9,262 nucleotides of DNA from Streptomyces sp. NRRL WC-3549 (GCF_000721935.1 NZ_KL585426.1:80870-90131), one strand, 5' to 3'; shown: positions 1 to 6,434, counted from the stretch's first letter. Translations and numbers: made by a program. The notes: a model not told the origin generated them from the sequence alone.

Positions 1-2
1 CC

Positions 3-467
3 GCCGTGGCCGCTCTGTTCGGGCTCGGCCAGGCGCTGAGCGGCGCGCCCTCCGCGGCGGTGCTGGGGCTGGCGACCGCCATCTGCTTCGCCGGCACCGC
101 GGCCCTCATCAAGGAGGTGACCGGCCGGATCCCGGAGGGCGTGGCCGCGGTCCTGGCCACCGGATACCTCTATGCCGCGTGCGCCGCGGGACTGCTGAGC
201 CTGCTGCTGCTCCAGAGCGCTCTGCGCGCCGGCTCCCTGTCGGCGTCCCAGCCCGCGCTCACCCTCGGCGACGCGCTGGTGAGCGTGGGCCTGGGCAAGG
301 TGCTCTTCGACGAACGGGTCGCCCTCGGCTCCCACCCGGTGCAGGCCGCCATCGGCATCTGCCTGCTGGCCGCCGGGACGGTGGGGCTCTCGCTCTCCCC
401 GGCCGTCGCGGGCAAGTGGGACGCGACGGCCGCACCGACGGGCCAGGACCGGAGCCGTCACCGATGA
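3..467 (+). CDS. DMT/EamA-like membrane transporter, 3' part only
   Basis: This is the C-terminal part of an integral membrane protein; the reading frame is open to the left edge, so the true start lies outside the window. A GTG at position 6 is only an internal codon that could be mistaken for a start. The visible ~154 residues contain about four hydrophobic helices separated by short loops, for example around VLGLATAICFAGTAALI and GYLYAACAAGLLSLLLLQ. The segment ALRAGSLSASQPALTLGDAL, followed by a second helix pair, resembles the second repeat of drug/metabolite-transporter (DMT, EamA) proteins. The last ~20 residues are hydrophilic and probably cytoplasmic. The substrate cannot be read from the sequence. 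The stop is 25 bp before the deacetylase start, so the two genes are probably co-transcribed. The family call is by pattern recognition; the fold as a multi-helix membrane protein is clear. Confidence 0.75.
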   Translation, partial: AVAALFGLGQALSGAPSAAVLGLATAICFAGTAALIKEVTGRIPEGVAAVLATGYLYAACAAGLLSLLLLQSALRAGSLSASQPALTLGDALVSVGLGKVLFDERVALGSHPVQAAIGICLLAAGTVGLSLSPAVAGKWDATAAPTGQDRSRHR

Positions 468-492
468 CGTACGACGACCGGGAGGAGACCCG

Positions 493-1238
493 ATGCCGAT
501 GCGTACAGGACGCCTGACCGTTCCCCCGGTGCTGCGCGCTCCACTGGCCGCCACGGCCCTGACGCTCACCGCCCACGTGGCGCCCGCCGGCACCTGGCTG
601 CCGGGGCTGCGCCGGACGTTCCTGCCCACCCTGGCGGGTCTGGGCGAACCCGACCACGTCGCGCTGACGTTCGACGACGGTCCGGACCCCCGCTCCACCC
701 CGCACTTCCTGGACGCGCTGGACCGGCTCTCCGTGCGGGCCACCTTCTTCGTCCTGGGGGAGAGCCTGAGGCGGCACCCCGAGCTCGGCCACGACATCGT
801 CCGTCGCGGACACGAGCTCGCCGTGCACGGCTGGACCCACAGCCGTCCCTGGCTGCCCGCCCCCGGCCGGGACCTGCGTGAGATCTCCCGTGCGGCCGAG
901 GAGGTGCGCCGGGTCTCGGGCGTACGCCCGCGGTGGTACCGCCCGCCCTACGGGATCCTCTCCGGCTGCCGGTGGGCCTGCGGCCCGTGCTGTGGTCGGC
1001 CTGGGGACGGGACTGGGCGGCCGACGCCACCCCCGCGGGCATCCTGGAGATCGTCCGCGGTCAGCTCCACGGGGTCGGCGACACGATCCTCCTGCACGAC
1101 GCCGACCTGACGGGTGAGGACCGCTGGCGGCCCGCTCTGGCGATGCTTCCGGACCTCGTCGAGGGCCTCCGGGCGGAGGCTTTGACCGTCGGCCCGCTCG
1201 CCGGTCACGGACTCGCGCCGGCCCACCGGCCGGGCTGA
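493..1238 (+). pseudogene. NodB-family polysaccharide deacetylase, frameshifted
   Basis: The start ATG at 493 has a strong Shine-Dalgarno GGAGGAG at 481-487, five bases upstream. The N-terminus has a hydrophobic stretch (about residues 14-34) that could be a signal or anchor, so the enzyme would act on cell-surface glycans. In the first frame lie NodB motif 1 (TFDDGPD, residues 59-65, with the metal/catalytic Asp pair), motif 2 (HGWTHS, residues 112-117, metal-binding His) and motif 3 (RPPYG, residues 150-154). The homologous sequence then continues in another frame: GLRPVLWSAWGRDW begins at 975 (motif 4) and ILLHDAD follows (motif 5, His), ending at the TGA at 1236-1238. The first frame runs on as unrelated Cys/Arg/Pro-rich sequence to a stop at 1108-1110. 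The break lies between about 955 and 975 and corresponds to a net loss of 1 base modulo 3. From memory of relatives, about six residues are also missing there. Either the gene is dead or the assembly dropped a few bases; the intact motifs on both sides favour a recent lesion or an error. Confidence 0.85.
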
Positions 1239-1246
1239 GAGGCGGC

Positions 1247-1264
1247 CGGCCCGGAGGCGGGCCG
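1247..1264 (+). terminator. Stem-loop after the deacetylase gene
   Basis: CGGCCCG (1247-1253) and CGGGCCG (1258-1264) form a perfect 7-bp stem around a GAGG loop, starting 8 bp after the stop codon. There is no T-tract, which is common for terminators in high-GC actinomycetes. Such stems also arise by chance in DNA this GC-rich, so confidence is moderate. Confidence 0.45.
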
Positions 1265-1680
1265 CGGCAGGGGTGGAACCGCACGACCGGTCGTCCGGGC
1301 TGCCTGACCGGCCGGCCCCGGACCGGCCCGTGTCGGCCGACAACCCTTCGGGGAACGCGTACGACGGGCACCGGTCCCGAGGCCGGCCCATCGGCTCGGG
1401 GAGCCCCGGGCGTTGACCACGGTGTCGAGTGTCGAAGATCTGCGCGACAAGAAGCCCCGGCGTATTCGGTCATCCGAGCGGACCCTCATACCAGAGCGGG
1501 ACGGCTGACGGGCAAGTTCGACAACTGCGCACCGGGTGCGGGCGATCGGCGACTACCGTGTGTGGCCGGTGATCAACCGTGGGCTCATGTCGGCCGAGCC
1601 CGCCCAGCCGTTGACCCGGGCCTGACCGACCACCGTGGGCGTCACCACACGAATGCCGATTCCTGGGGCACCCACGTACC
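1265..1680. other. Non-coding gap upstream of the conservon
   Basis: I see no convincing gene here on either strand. Open frames crossing the gap have Arg/Pro/Gly-rich translations without domain motifs and look like shadows. The stretch contains a perfect 12-bp palindrome ACGACCGGTCGT at 1283-1294. TTGACC hexamers at 1413-1418 and 1611-1616 resemble -35 elements, and TACCGT at 1554-1559 resembles a -10, but none pairs with a partner at 16-19 bp. The cvn promoter is expected here but cannot be placed from sequence alone. Confidence 0.5.
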
Positions 1681-1685
1681 AAGGA
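1681..1685 (+). promoter_or_regulatory. Ribosome binding site that decides the cvnA start
   Basis: AAGGA at 1681-1685 sits five bases before the third of three consecutive ATG codons (1685, 1688, 1691). Only the ATG at 1691 has usable spacing. The open frame reaches back to 1562, but that upstream stretch has no recognisable protein features. Confidence 0.65.
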
Positions 1686-1690
1686 TGATG

Positions 1691-3490
1691 ATGTCTCAAC
1701 TTCGCGCCCCCACCGCGCGACCGGAACGCCGAGAAGGCGGGCGGCACGGCCGTCCGGGTGGCCGTTCGCAGCCGGCCGTGAGCCGGCCGCGTGCCCCGCA
1801 GCCCGTCCCCGACGCCCCTCTGCGGCCCCAACTGCTCCGCACGGCCGTCCTGCCGGCCGTCGCCGCCGTGCTGAGCGGGGCCGCGGCCGTGATTTTCACC
1901 ATCCGGTTCTCCGGGGTGCGCCCGTCCGGCAGCCTCCTGGCGGCGCTCGGCGGTTCGGGGGCCCTGGCCGTCGCCGCCGTGGCCGCCGCCTTCCTCGGCG
2001 CCCACCGCGTCTCCGCCGGCGTACTCGACCGCTGCCTGGCCCTGCGGCGTGGGAGTGCCGAGCACCAGGCCGAGCTGCAGGGGGTCATGGCGCAGCTCCG
2101 CACCGGAGACCCCGTCGCGGCCCGCGAACCCACGCACGGCGCGCCCCCCGGGGCGGACGCCTTCGCCCTGCTCGCCCAGGACATGGGCCGAGGCCAGGAC
2201 GCGGCCGTGGCCGCCGTCGTGGAGGCGTCGCAGCTCGTGAGCAGCGCCGGGAACGACCAGAAGGTCGAGGTGTTCGTCAACCTCGCGCGACGGCTCCAGT
2301 CCCTCGTGCACCGGGAGATCCAGATCCTGGACGAACTGGAACACGAGGTCGAGGACCCCGACCTGCTCAAGGGGCTCTTCCACGTCGACCACCTCGCCAC
2401 CCGAATCCGCAGGCACGCCGAGAACCTCGCGGTGCTCGGCGGAGCCGTCTCACGGCGGCAGTGGAGCCGCCCGGTCAGCGTGACCGAGGTGCTCCGCTCG
2501 GCGGTCGCGGAGGTCGAGCAGTATCCCAGGGTCAAGCTGGTCCCGCCCGTCGACGGAAACCTGCGCGGCCACGCCGTCGCCGACGTCATCCACCTGCTCG
2601 CCGAACTCGTCGAGAACGCCACGGTGTTCTCCTCCCCGCACACCCAGGTCCTGCTGCGCGCCCAGCGCGTGACCGCCGGGCTCGCCCTGGAGGTCGAGGA
2701 CCGCGGACTCGGCATGCCGGGGCCCGAGCAGAAGCGGATGAACGCCCTGCTCGCAGCCCCCGACCAGGTCAACGTCGCCCATCTGCTCCAGGACGGCCGC
2801 ATCGGCCTGTTCGTCGTCGCCTCGCTGGCCCGTCGGCACGGCATCGCCGTACGCCTCCAGGGCAACATCTACGGCGGCACGCAGGCGGTACTCGTGCTGC
2901 CGCAGACCCTGCTCGGCTCGGACGCCGAGCCCGAGACGGGAACCGGCGCGGTGCCCGGCGCGCCGGCCGGCGCCGCGGACCGCCCCCCGGCCGAGGCCGG
3001 CGCCCCACTGCCACCGGGCACGCCGCAGGACCACGCGGCCGGCCCGGTCGGTCAGCCGCCCCGGATGTGTATAAGAGACAGCAACCAGGAGCACCTGGTC
3101 CCCCAGCTCAGGGACGCGCCCGCGCCCAGGGCCGAAGGCACCGAGATCCTGCACGACCCGGGGCTGATGGCCGCCTTCCGCCGTGGGGTCGACCTCGCCG
3201 AGGCCCAGACGGCGGACGAACCCGAGCCCGTGGCGTACGCCCCGCACCACGGCACCCAGGAGGCGGCACCGGGGCCCGCGGTGGCGATCGGGGCCCAGCG
3301 CTCCGGCTTGGCGCCGCTGCCCGTCCGGGGGCCCACCGCGGCCACGTCCGGCGCGATGCCCGAACCCGGCCACGGGAGCCCGGGGCCGACCGGGCCGGGG
3401 CACGGCGGACCGCAGCCGAGCGAACCCGGCTACGGCGTCCCGCGGTCGCCGGAAGCCGGCCCCAGAACCGAGAACACGTTCAAGGAGTAG
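1691..3490 (+). CDS. cvnA: CvnA-type sensor histidine kinase-like protein of a conservon
   Basis: This is the membrane sensor component of a conservon. After a basic Arg/Pro-rich N-terminus there are two transmembrane helices (about residues 49-71 and 79-101) joined by only a short loop, so no sizeable extracellular sensor domain is present. A helical region follows with VFVNLARRLQSL and an H-box-like segment (FHVDHLATRIRRHAENL, His231 and His234). The HATPase_c domain comes next: N-box around ELVENA (Glu305), G1 box EDRGLGM (about residues 336-342) and a G2-like IGLFVVASLARRHG (about residue 371 on). The last ~170 residues are Pro/Gly/Ala-rich and probably disordered, with EPGHG/EPGYG repeats near the end. 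In this family such proteins are thought to sense a signal and act through CvnB-D rather than through a classical response regulator. The codons at 3065-3082 read MCIRDS and come from an embedded Nextera/Tn5 adapter sequence. The linker there is artefactual and may be missing native sequence. The cvnB ribosome binding site lies inside the 3' end. Confidence 0.9.
   Translation: MSQLRAPTARPERREGGRHGRPGGRSQPAVSRPRAPQPVPDAPLRPQLLRTAVLPAVAAVLSGAAAVIFTIRFSGVRPSGSLLAALGGSGALAVAAVAAAFLGAHRVSAGVLDRCLALRRGSAEHQAELQGVMAQLRTGDPVAAREPTHGAPPGADAFALLAQDMGRGQDAAVAAVVEASQLVSSAGNDQKVEVFVNLARRLQSLVHREIQILDELEHEVEDPDLLKGLFHVDHLATRIRRHAENLAVLGGAVSRRQWSRPVSVTEVLRSAVAEVEQYPRVKLVPPVDGNLRGHAVADVIHLLAELVENATVFSSPHTQVLLRAQRVTAGLALEVEDRGLGMPGPEQKRMNALLAAPDQVNVAHLLQDGRIGLFVVASLARRHGIAVRLQGNIYGGTQAVLVLPQTLLGSDAEPETGTGAVPGAPAGAADRPPAEAGAPLPPGTPQDHAAGPVGQPPRMCIRDSNQEHLVPQLRDAPAPRAEGTEILHDPGLMAAFRRGVDLAEAQTADEPEPVAYAPHHGTQEAAPGPAVAIGAQRSGLAPLPVRGPTAATSGAMPEPGHGSPGPTGPGHGGPQPSEPGYGVPRSPEAGPRTENTFKE
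3064..3081 (+). other. Tn5/Nextera mosaic-end adapter sequence embedded in cvnA
   Basis: The 18 bases ending GTATAAGAGACAG match positions 2-19 of the 19-bp mosaic end AGATGTGTATAAGAGACAG used in Nextera libraries; base 3063 is G instead of A. In the cvnA frame it encodes MCIRDS, using ATA (Ile) and AGA (Arg) codons that are rare in such GC-rich genes. I see no second mosaic end, no transposase and no 9-bp target duplication, so a sequencing-library remnant is far more likely than a real transposon end. The genuine sequence at this point is unknown. Confidence 0.93.
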
Positions 3491-3497
3491 ATGCACC

Positions 3498-3932
3498 ATG
3501 ACGAGCGAAATGCCGTCCGGTCAGGTCACGGACCTCGACTGGCTGCTGAGCGGGCTGGTCCAGCGCGTTCCGTACACACGCAGTGCCGTACTGCTCTCGG
3601 CCGACGGCCTGGTGAAATCCGTCCACGGCATGGACGCCGACAGCGCCGACCACATGGCCGCCCTGGCCGCGGGGCTGTACTCACTGGGCCGCAGCGCCGG
3701 GGCCCGTTTCGGTGACAACGGTGACGTACGCCAGGTCGTCGTCGAGCTCGACTCGACGCTCCTGTTCGTCTCGACCGCCGGCTCGGGTACGTGCCTCGCG
3801 GTGCTCGCCGGCCGGGAGGCGGACGCCGCCGTGCTGGGCTACGAGATGGCCATGCTGGTCAAGAGCGTACGGCCCTACCTGATGACCCCGGTGCGGCAGG
3901 CTGCCGGAACGCCCTTCACCCCGGGGCTGTGA
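3498..3932 (+). CDS. cvnB: CvnB, roadblock/LC7 domain protein
   Basis: This 144-residue protein is a single roadblock/LC7 domain. It opens with DLDWLLSGLVQRVP, followed by a β-strand with SADGLVK (residues 34-40). The conserved core is DHMAALAAGLYSLG (51-64), then VVVELDSTLLFVSTAGSGTCLAVLA and a C-terminal helix ending VKSVRPYL. Roadblock proteins dimerise and bind small GTPases of the MglA/Ras type; in conservons CvnB is taken to partner or regulate CvnD. The start at ATG 3498 is chosen because AAGGAG at 3482-3487, inside the end of cvnA, lies ten bases upstream and because the protein then begins MTSEMPSGQVTDLDWLL as in relatives. An ATG at 3491 is in a different frame. Only 7 bp separate it from cvnA. 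Confidence 0.92.
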   Translation: MTSEMPSGQVTDLDWLLSGLVQRVPYTRSAVLLSADGLVKSVHGMDADSADHMAALAAGLYSLGRSAGARFGDNGDVRQVVVELDSTLLFVSTAGSGTCLAVLAGREADAAVLGYEMAMLVKSVRPYLMTPVRQAAGTPFTPGL

Positions 3933-4306
3933 GGATGCCGGTCCCGCAGGACGGGCCCCTGCTCGACGACGCGGCCGGCCGGCTCATCCGCCCGTACGCG
4001 GTGAGCAACGGCCGGACCCGGCCGAACGCCGAACTCGACCTGCTCTCCCTGCTGATGGCCACGGGCATCGAGCCCGACGACCCGCTCGGCCCGGAACACG
4101 CGGTGGCCCTCGACCTGTGCGAGGGCCCGACCACCGTGGCCGAGATCGCCGCCCACCTCCGGCTCCCGGCGGCCATCACCAAGATCCTGCTGTGCGACCT
4201 GGTCGACTGCGGAGCGGTCACCGCGCACGCCCCCGCCTTCCACGACATGCCCACCGACCGATCCCTGCTGGAGGCAGTGCTCGATGGTCTACGACGACAG
4301 CTCTGA
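3929..4306 (+). CDS. cvnC: CvnC, DUF742 family protein
   Basis: This 125-residue conservon protein belongs to the DUF742 family. The signature RLIRPYAVSNGRTRP (about residues 18-32) is followed by a strand/helix with ELDLLSLL. A winged-helix-like segment follows: LDLCEGPTTVAEIAAHLRLP (about 61-80), then AAITKILLCDLVDCGAVTAH (about 81-100). The fold suggests a helix-turn-helix scaffold, but a DNA target is not established; in conservons it is thought to join the CvnA-B-D complex. I chose GTG 3929, whose GTGA overlaps the cvnB stop, implying translational re-initiation. The alternative ATG at 3935 has GAGG directly abutting it, with no spacing for an SD, and would remove only two residues. The 3' end overlaps cvnD by 23 bp. 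Confidence 0.88.
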   Translation: MRMPVPQDGPLLDDAAGRLIRPYAVSNGRTRPNAELDLLSLLMATGIEPDDPLGPEHAVALDLCEGPTTVAEIAAHLRLPAAITKILLCDLVDCGAVTAHAPAFHDMPTDRSLLEAVLDGLRRQL

Positions 4307-4904
4307 CAGCCACGGAGGCGCCGGATACTTCCCCGTGGCCCTCAAGGTCCTGGTCGCGGGTGGTTTCGGCGTCGGCAAAACGACGTTCGTGGGCGCCGTC
4401 AGCGAGATCGCGCCGCTGAGCACGGAGGAGCTCCTGACCCAGGTCGGCGTGGGGACCGACAGTCTGGAGGGGGTCGAGTCCAAGACGGCGACCACGGTGG
4501 CCATGGACTTCGGCCGCATCACGCTCTCCGACCAGCACGTGCTGTACCTCTTCGGGACCCCCGGGCAGGAGCGCTTCTGGTTCATGTGGGACGAGCTCTC
4601 CAAAGGCGCGCTGGGGGCCGTCGTCCTCGCCGACACCCGTCGCCTCACCGAGTGCTTCGCCGCCGTGGACTACTTCGAGCGGCGCGGCATCGGGTTCATC
4701 GTCGCGGTCAACGAATTCGACGGCGCCTACCGCTACGAGCCCGACGAGGTACGGGCGGCGCTCGACCTCGGTCCCGAGGTGCCCGTCGTCCTCTGCGACG
4801 CCCGGATCGCCAGCTCGGGCACCGGCGCGCTGGTCACGCTGGTGCAGCACCTCATCAACGCCACCGCCCCGGTGCCCTTCTCCGGGTCGGGAGCCCATCC
4901 GTGA
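4284..4904 (+). CDS. cvnD: CvnD, Ras-like ATP/GTP-binding protein
   Basis: This 206-residue P-loop small GTPase is the switch component of the conservon. Walker A is GGFGVGKT (residues 26-33). The switch I region follows, with a Thr-rich KTATTVAMDFG segment (about 67-77). The G3 motif is GTPGQER (91-97), and FWFMW follows it. The G4 position is NEFD (143-146) instead of canonical NKxD, a relaxed G4 that I associate with this family. DAR (172-174) lies near the G5 region. The protein is soluble and expected to cycle between nucleotide states under control of CvnA, CvnB and CvnC at the membrane. The ATG at 4284 lies within the 3' end of cvnC and has GGAGG at 4270-4274, nine bases upstream. The stop overlaps the GTG of the next gene, so the two are translationally coupled. 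Confidence 0.93.
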   Translation: MVYDDSSDSHGGAGYFPVALKVLVAGGFGVGKTTFVGAVSEIAPLSTEELLTQVGVGTDSLEGVESKTATTVAMDFGRITLSDQHVLYLFGTPGQERFWFMWDELSKGALGAVVLADTRRLTECFAAVDYFERRGIGFIVAVNEFDGAYRYEPDEVRAALDLGPEVPVVLCDARIASSGTGALVTLVQHLINATAPVPFSGSGAHP

Positions 4905-5485
4905 CCTCTCACGGCACGGGCCGTTCCCTGGTCACGCCCGCCGACCGGGACGCTTCCACCCGTGGTGCCCGGCTGCGCCGGCTCGGCCTCGGCCCACGGC
5001 CCGACGCCTCGTTCGACAGCTTCGACGCCTTCGCCGACCGGGTGGCCGCGGTGACCTCGGCCCCGTTCTCGATGGTCAACTTCATCGACGAGGAACGGCA
5101 GTTCTTCGCCGGGCTGCACGCCCCGGCGGGGGCCGGGGGCGGACACCGCCCCGGTGGGCCGCCGGCCCGCGGCGGCCTCCTCCGCCATCTGGCCCGTGAC
5201 CACGGCTACTGCCCGCACGTCCTGGCGCGGCGCAAGGCGCTGGTGCTGGAGGACGTCTGTGACTACCCGCGGTTCGCGGGCAACCCGGTGGTCGACGGCA
5301 TGGGGGTCCGCTCCTACCTCGGGGCCCCGCTCATCGACGGGACGGGCGTCGCGCTCGGCACCGTCTGCGCCGTGGACACCGTGCCGCGTGCCTGGGGCAG
5401 GGAAGGGCTGCACGCCATCAAGCTGCTGGCCGGTGAACTGGCCGGACACATCGCCGGACGGGAGACGTACGCCGGACCGTGGTGA
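4901..5485 (+). CDS. GAF-domain protein, fifth member of the conservon
   Basis: This 194-residue soluble protein is essentially one GAF domain after a short basic N-terminus. Recognisable blocks are FADRVAAVTSAPFSMVNFID (about residues 44-63), GYCPHVLARRKALVLEDV (about 104-121), the DYPRFAGNPVVDG segment, RSYLGAPLIDGTGVALGTVC, and a closing AVDTVPRAW. GAF domains bind small ligands such as cyclic nucleotides, haem or tetrapyrroles, or serve in dimerisation. The pattern CPHV replaces the common CxHV/CGHV block. No output domain is attached, so it may add a sensory input to the CvnA-D complex. The GTG start at 4901 forms a GTGA overlap with the cvnD stop, which argues for equimolar, coupled expression. 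Additional genes following cvnD are known in other conservons; the ligand here is unknown. Confidence 0.85.
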   Translation: MTSHGTGRSLVTPADRDASTRGARLRRLGLGPRPDASFDSFDAFADRVAAVTSAPFSMVNFIDEERQFFAGLHAPAGAGGGHRPGGPPARGGLLRHLARDHGYCPHVLARRKALVLEDVCDYPRFAGNPVVDGMGVRSYLGAPLIDGTGVALGTVCAVDTVPRAWGREGLHAIKLLAGELAGHIAGRETYAGPW

Positions 5486-5515
5486 GGCCGGCCCGGGCGG
5501 GGCCGCCGGCCGGCC
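5486..5515 (+). terminator. GC-rich inverted repeat after the conservon
   Basis: GGCCGGC (5486-5492) and GCCGGCC (5509-5515) are exact complements directly after the stop of the GAF gene. An alternative inner stem GGCCC/GGGCC (5490-5494 with 5500-5504) is also possible. It could contribute to ending the conservon transcript, together with the stronger hairpin downstream. Confidence 0.4.
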
Positions 5516-5528
5516 GTGGTGCTCGCGT

Positions 5529-5560
5529 GGCGCGTCCGCCGAGGGCCGGGCGGACGCGCC
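5529..5560. terminator. Bidirectional terminator hairpin between convergent genes
   Basis: GGCGCGTCCGCC (5529-5540) and GGCGGACGCGCC (5549-5560) form a perfect 12-bp stem with an 8-base loop. It lies between the conservon, transcribed rightward and ending at 5485, and the TetR gene, transcribed leftward and ending at 5564. Position and stem length suit a shared factor-independent terminator; there is no U-tract on either side. Confidence 0.75.
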
Positions 5561-5563
5561 CGC

Positions 5564-6289
5564 TCAGGACAGGGCGAAGGCGTCCGCGAGCAGGTTCATC
5601 TGGGTGACGAGCAGGGTGTCGCCGCTGTGCCCCATGCCGTCGAACTGCCCTGCGGCCTCAAGCCCGACCGAGCCGTGCAGCTGCGCCCAGACGAGTACCG
5701 CTCCCGCCAGTGCGTACGACGGCCTGCGCAGGTCGCCCAGTGCGTCCGGCGCGTAGTCGGCCACCCAGGCCCCCACGGACTCGTCCCCGGCGAGCCAGTC
5801 CGTCATCTCCACCACCAGGGCGGCCACCCCCGAGCCCGGCGTACCGCTCGCGAAGACGGGCAGGAACGGCCCGAGCACGGCACGGGCACGGTCCCGTGTG
5901 TCGTCGGGGGCGACGTAACCGGGTACGGGCGCACCCTGGATCAGCAGATAGCGGTGCGGCTCCGCCACCGCCCATGCCCGGTAGGCGGCGGCGAGGGTAC
6001 GCAGCCGTTCGCGCGGACCCGCCCCGTGCGTGCCGGCCGCGTCCGCCGCGCGCCCGACGGCCGCCGCCGCGTCGTCGTAGGCGTCCCTGATCAGGGCGCT
6101 CAGCAGATCGTCGCGGCCTGCGAAGTACCGGTAGAGGGCCGGACCGGAGAGCCCCATCTCCTTCGCGACGCGGGTCAGCGCCAGCGCACCGGCGCCCGAC
6201 TCGGCCAGTTGCCGGAGCGCCGTCTTCTTGATCTCCGACCGGGTCTGCTCCCGGTACCTGGCGCGCGGACCTTCCTGCGCTCGGACCAT
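5564..6289 (-). CDS. TetR-family transcriptional repressor (WHG-type C-terminal domain)
   Basis: This 241-residue regulator has a basic N-terminus followed by a TetR helix-turn-helix domain. The first helix is EQTRSEIKKTALRQLAESGA, and the recognition region ALALTRVAKEMGLSGPALYRYFAGRDDLL spans about residues 35-63. The C-terminal ligand/dimerisation domain contains AYRAWAVAEPHRYLLIQGAP and TDWLAG-type segments typical of the WHG (TetR_C_13-like) group. The start at 6289 is preferred because GGAGGAG (plus-strand 6296-6302) lies six bases upstream; the frame extends to 6391 but without conserved sequence. It is divergent from the dehydrogenase gene at 6504 and probably represses that gene and itself through the paired palindromes between them. 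The inducer is unknown. Confidence 0.9.
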   Translation of the reverse strand: MVRAQEGPRARYREQTRSEIKKTALRQLAESGAGALALTRVAKEMGLSGPALYRYFAGRDDLLSALIRDAYDDAAAAVGRAADAAGTHGAGPRERLRTLAAAYRAWAVAEPHRYLLIQGAPVPGYVAPDDTRDRARAVLGPFLPVFASGTPGSGVAALVVEMTDWLAGDESVGAWVADYAPDALGDLRRPSYALAGAVLVWAQLHGSVGLEAAGQFDGMGHSGDTLLVTQMNLLADAFALS

Positions 6290-6373
6290 CGCCCGCTCCT
6301 CCGTCCCTGGGTGGTGTGAACGCCCGCGAACGGCACGCGGGCGGTGACCCCGCTCGCGATGGCCGTTCACATC

Positions 6374-6390
6374 TGTTACGGAGCCTAACA
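6374..6390. promoter_or_regulatory. Operator candidate 1 (GTTA-N7-TAAC palindrome)
   Basis: TGTTA (6374-6378) and TAACA (6386-6390) form an inverted repeat with a 7-base centre. Read on the minus strand it is TGTTAGGCTCCGTAACA, agreeing at 13 of 17 positions with the second copy 44 bp away. It lies just upstream of the predicted -35 of the dehydrogenase gene and within the expected 5' region of the TetR gene. The likely binder is the adjacent TetR protein. Confidence 0.6.
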
Positions 6391-6397
6391 AGCACCC

Positions 6398-6426
6398 TTG
6401 CTACGAGCCATCGCTGTAGTTATGGT
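6398..6426 (+). promoter_or_regulatory. Predicted promoter of the dehydrogenase gene
   Basis: TTGCTA (6398-6403, -35-like) and TATGGT (6421-6426, -10-like, TAnnnT) are separated by 17 bp, fitting a housekeeping sigma promoter. The predicted transcript would start near 6433, giving a leader of about 70 nt. The -10 lies inside operator candidate 2, so repressor binding would block polymerase. Confidence 0.5.
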
Positions 6427-6434
6427 GTCTAACA
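6418..6434. promoter_or_regulatory. Operator candidate 2 (GTTA-N7-TAAC palindrome)
   Basis: GTTA (6419-6422) and TAAC (6430-6433) repeat the architecture of candidate 1 exactly, including the 7-base centre. On the minus strand it reads TGTTAGACACCATAACT. The shared consensus is TGTTAGnCnCCnTAAC. It overlaps the predicted -10 of the dehydrogenase promoter. Confidence 0.6.

Noticed and set aside
1413..1441. TTGACC at 1413 as the cvn promoter -35
   Set aside because: The sequence 17-18 bp downstream (AGATCT) does not fit a -10, and it would leave a leader of about 250 bases.
259..1473. Long minus-strand open frame of about 400 codons over the deacetylase region
   Set aside because: It is antisense to a gene with clear NodB motifs and its translation is Arg/Pro/Gly-rich with no domain; typical shadow in very GC-rich DNA.
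1562..1690. N-terminal extension of cvnA to position 1562
   Set aside because: No SD at that point and no conserved residues; AAGGA before the ATG at 1691 gives a better start.
3063..3081. Genuine Tn5-type transposon end or insertion scar
   Set aside because: Only one mosaic end, no transposase and no 9-bp target duplication; a library adapter explains it better.
2450..3499. Long minus-strand open frame opposite cvnA
   Set aside because: It is antisense to recognisable HATPase motifs and includes the reverse translation of the adapter remnant; no features of its own.
3491..3715. ATG at 3491 as a gene start just after cvnA
   Set aside because: It lies in a different frame from the roadblock protein and gives a 74-codon product without recognisable features; spacing from AAGGAG is also poorer.
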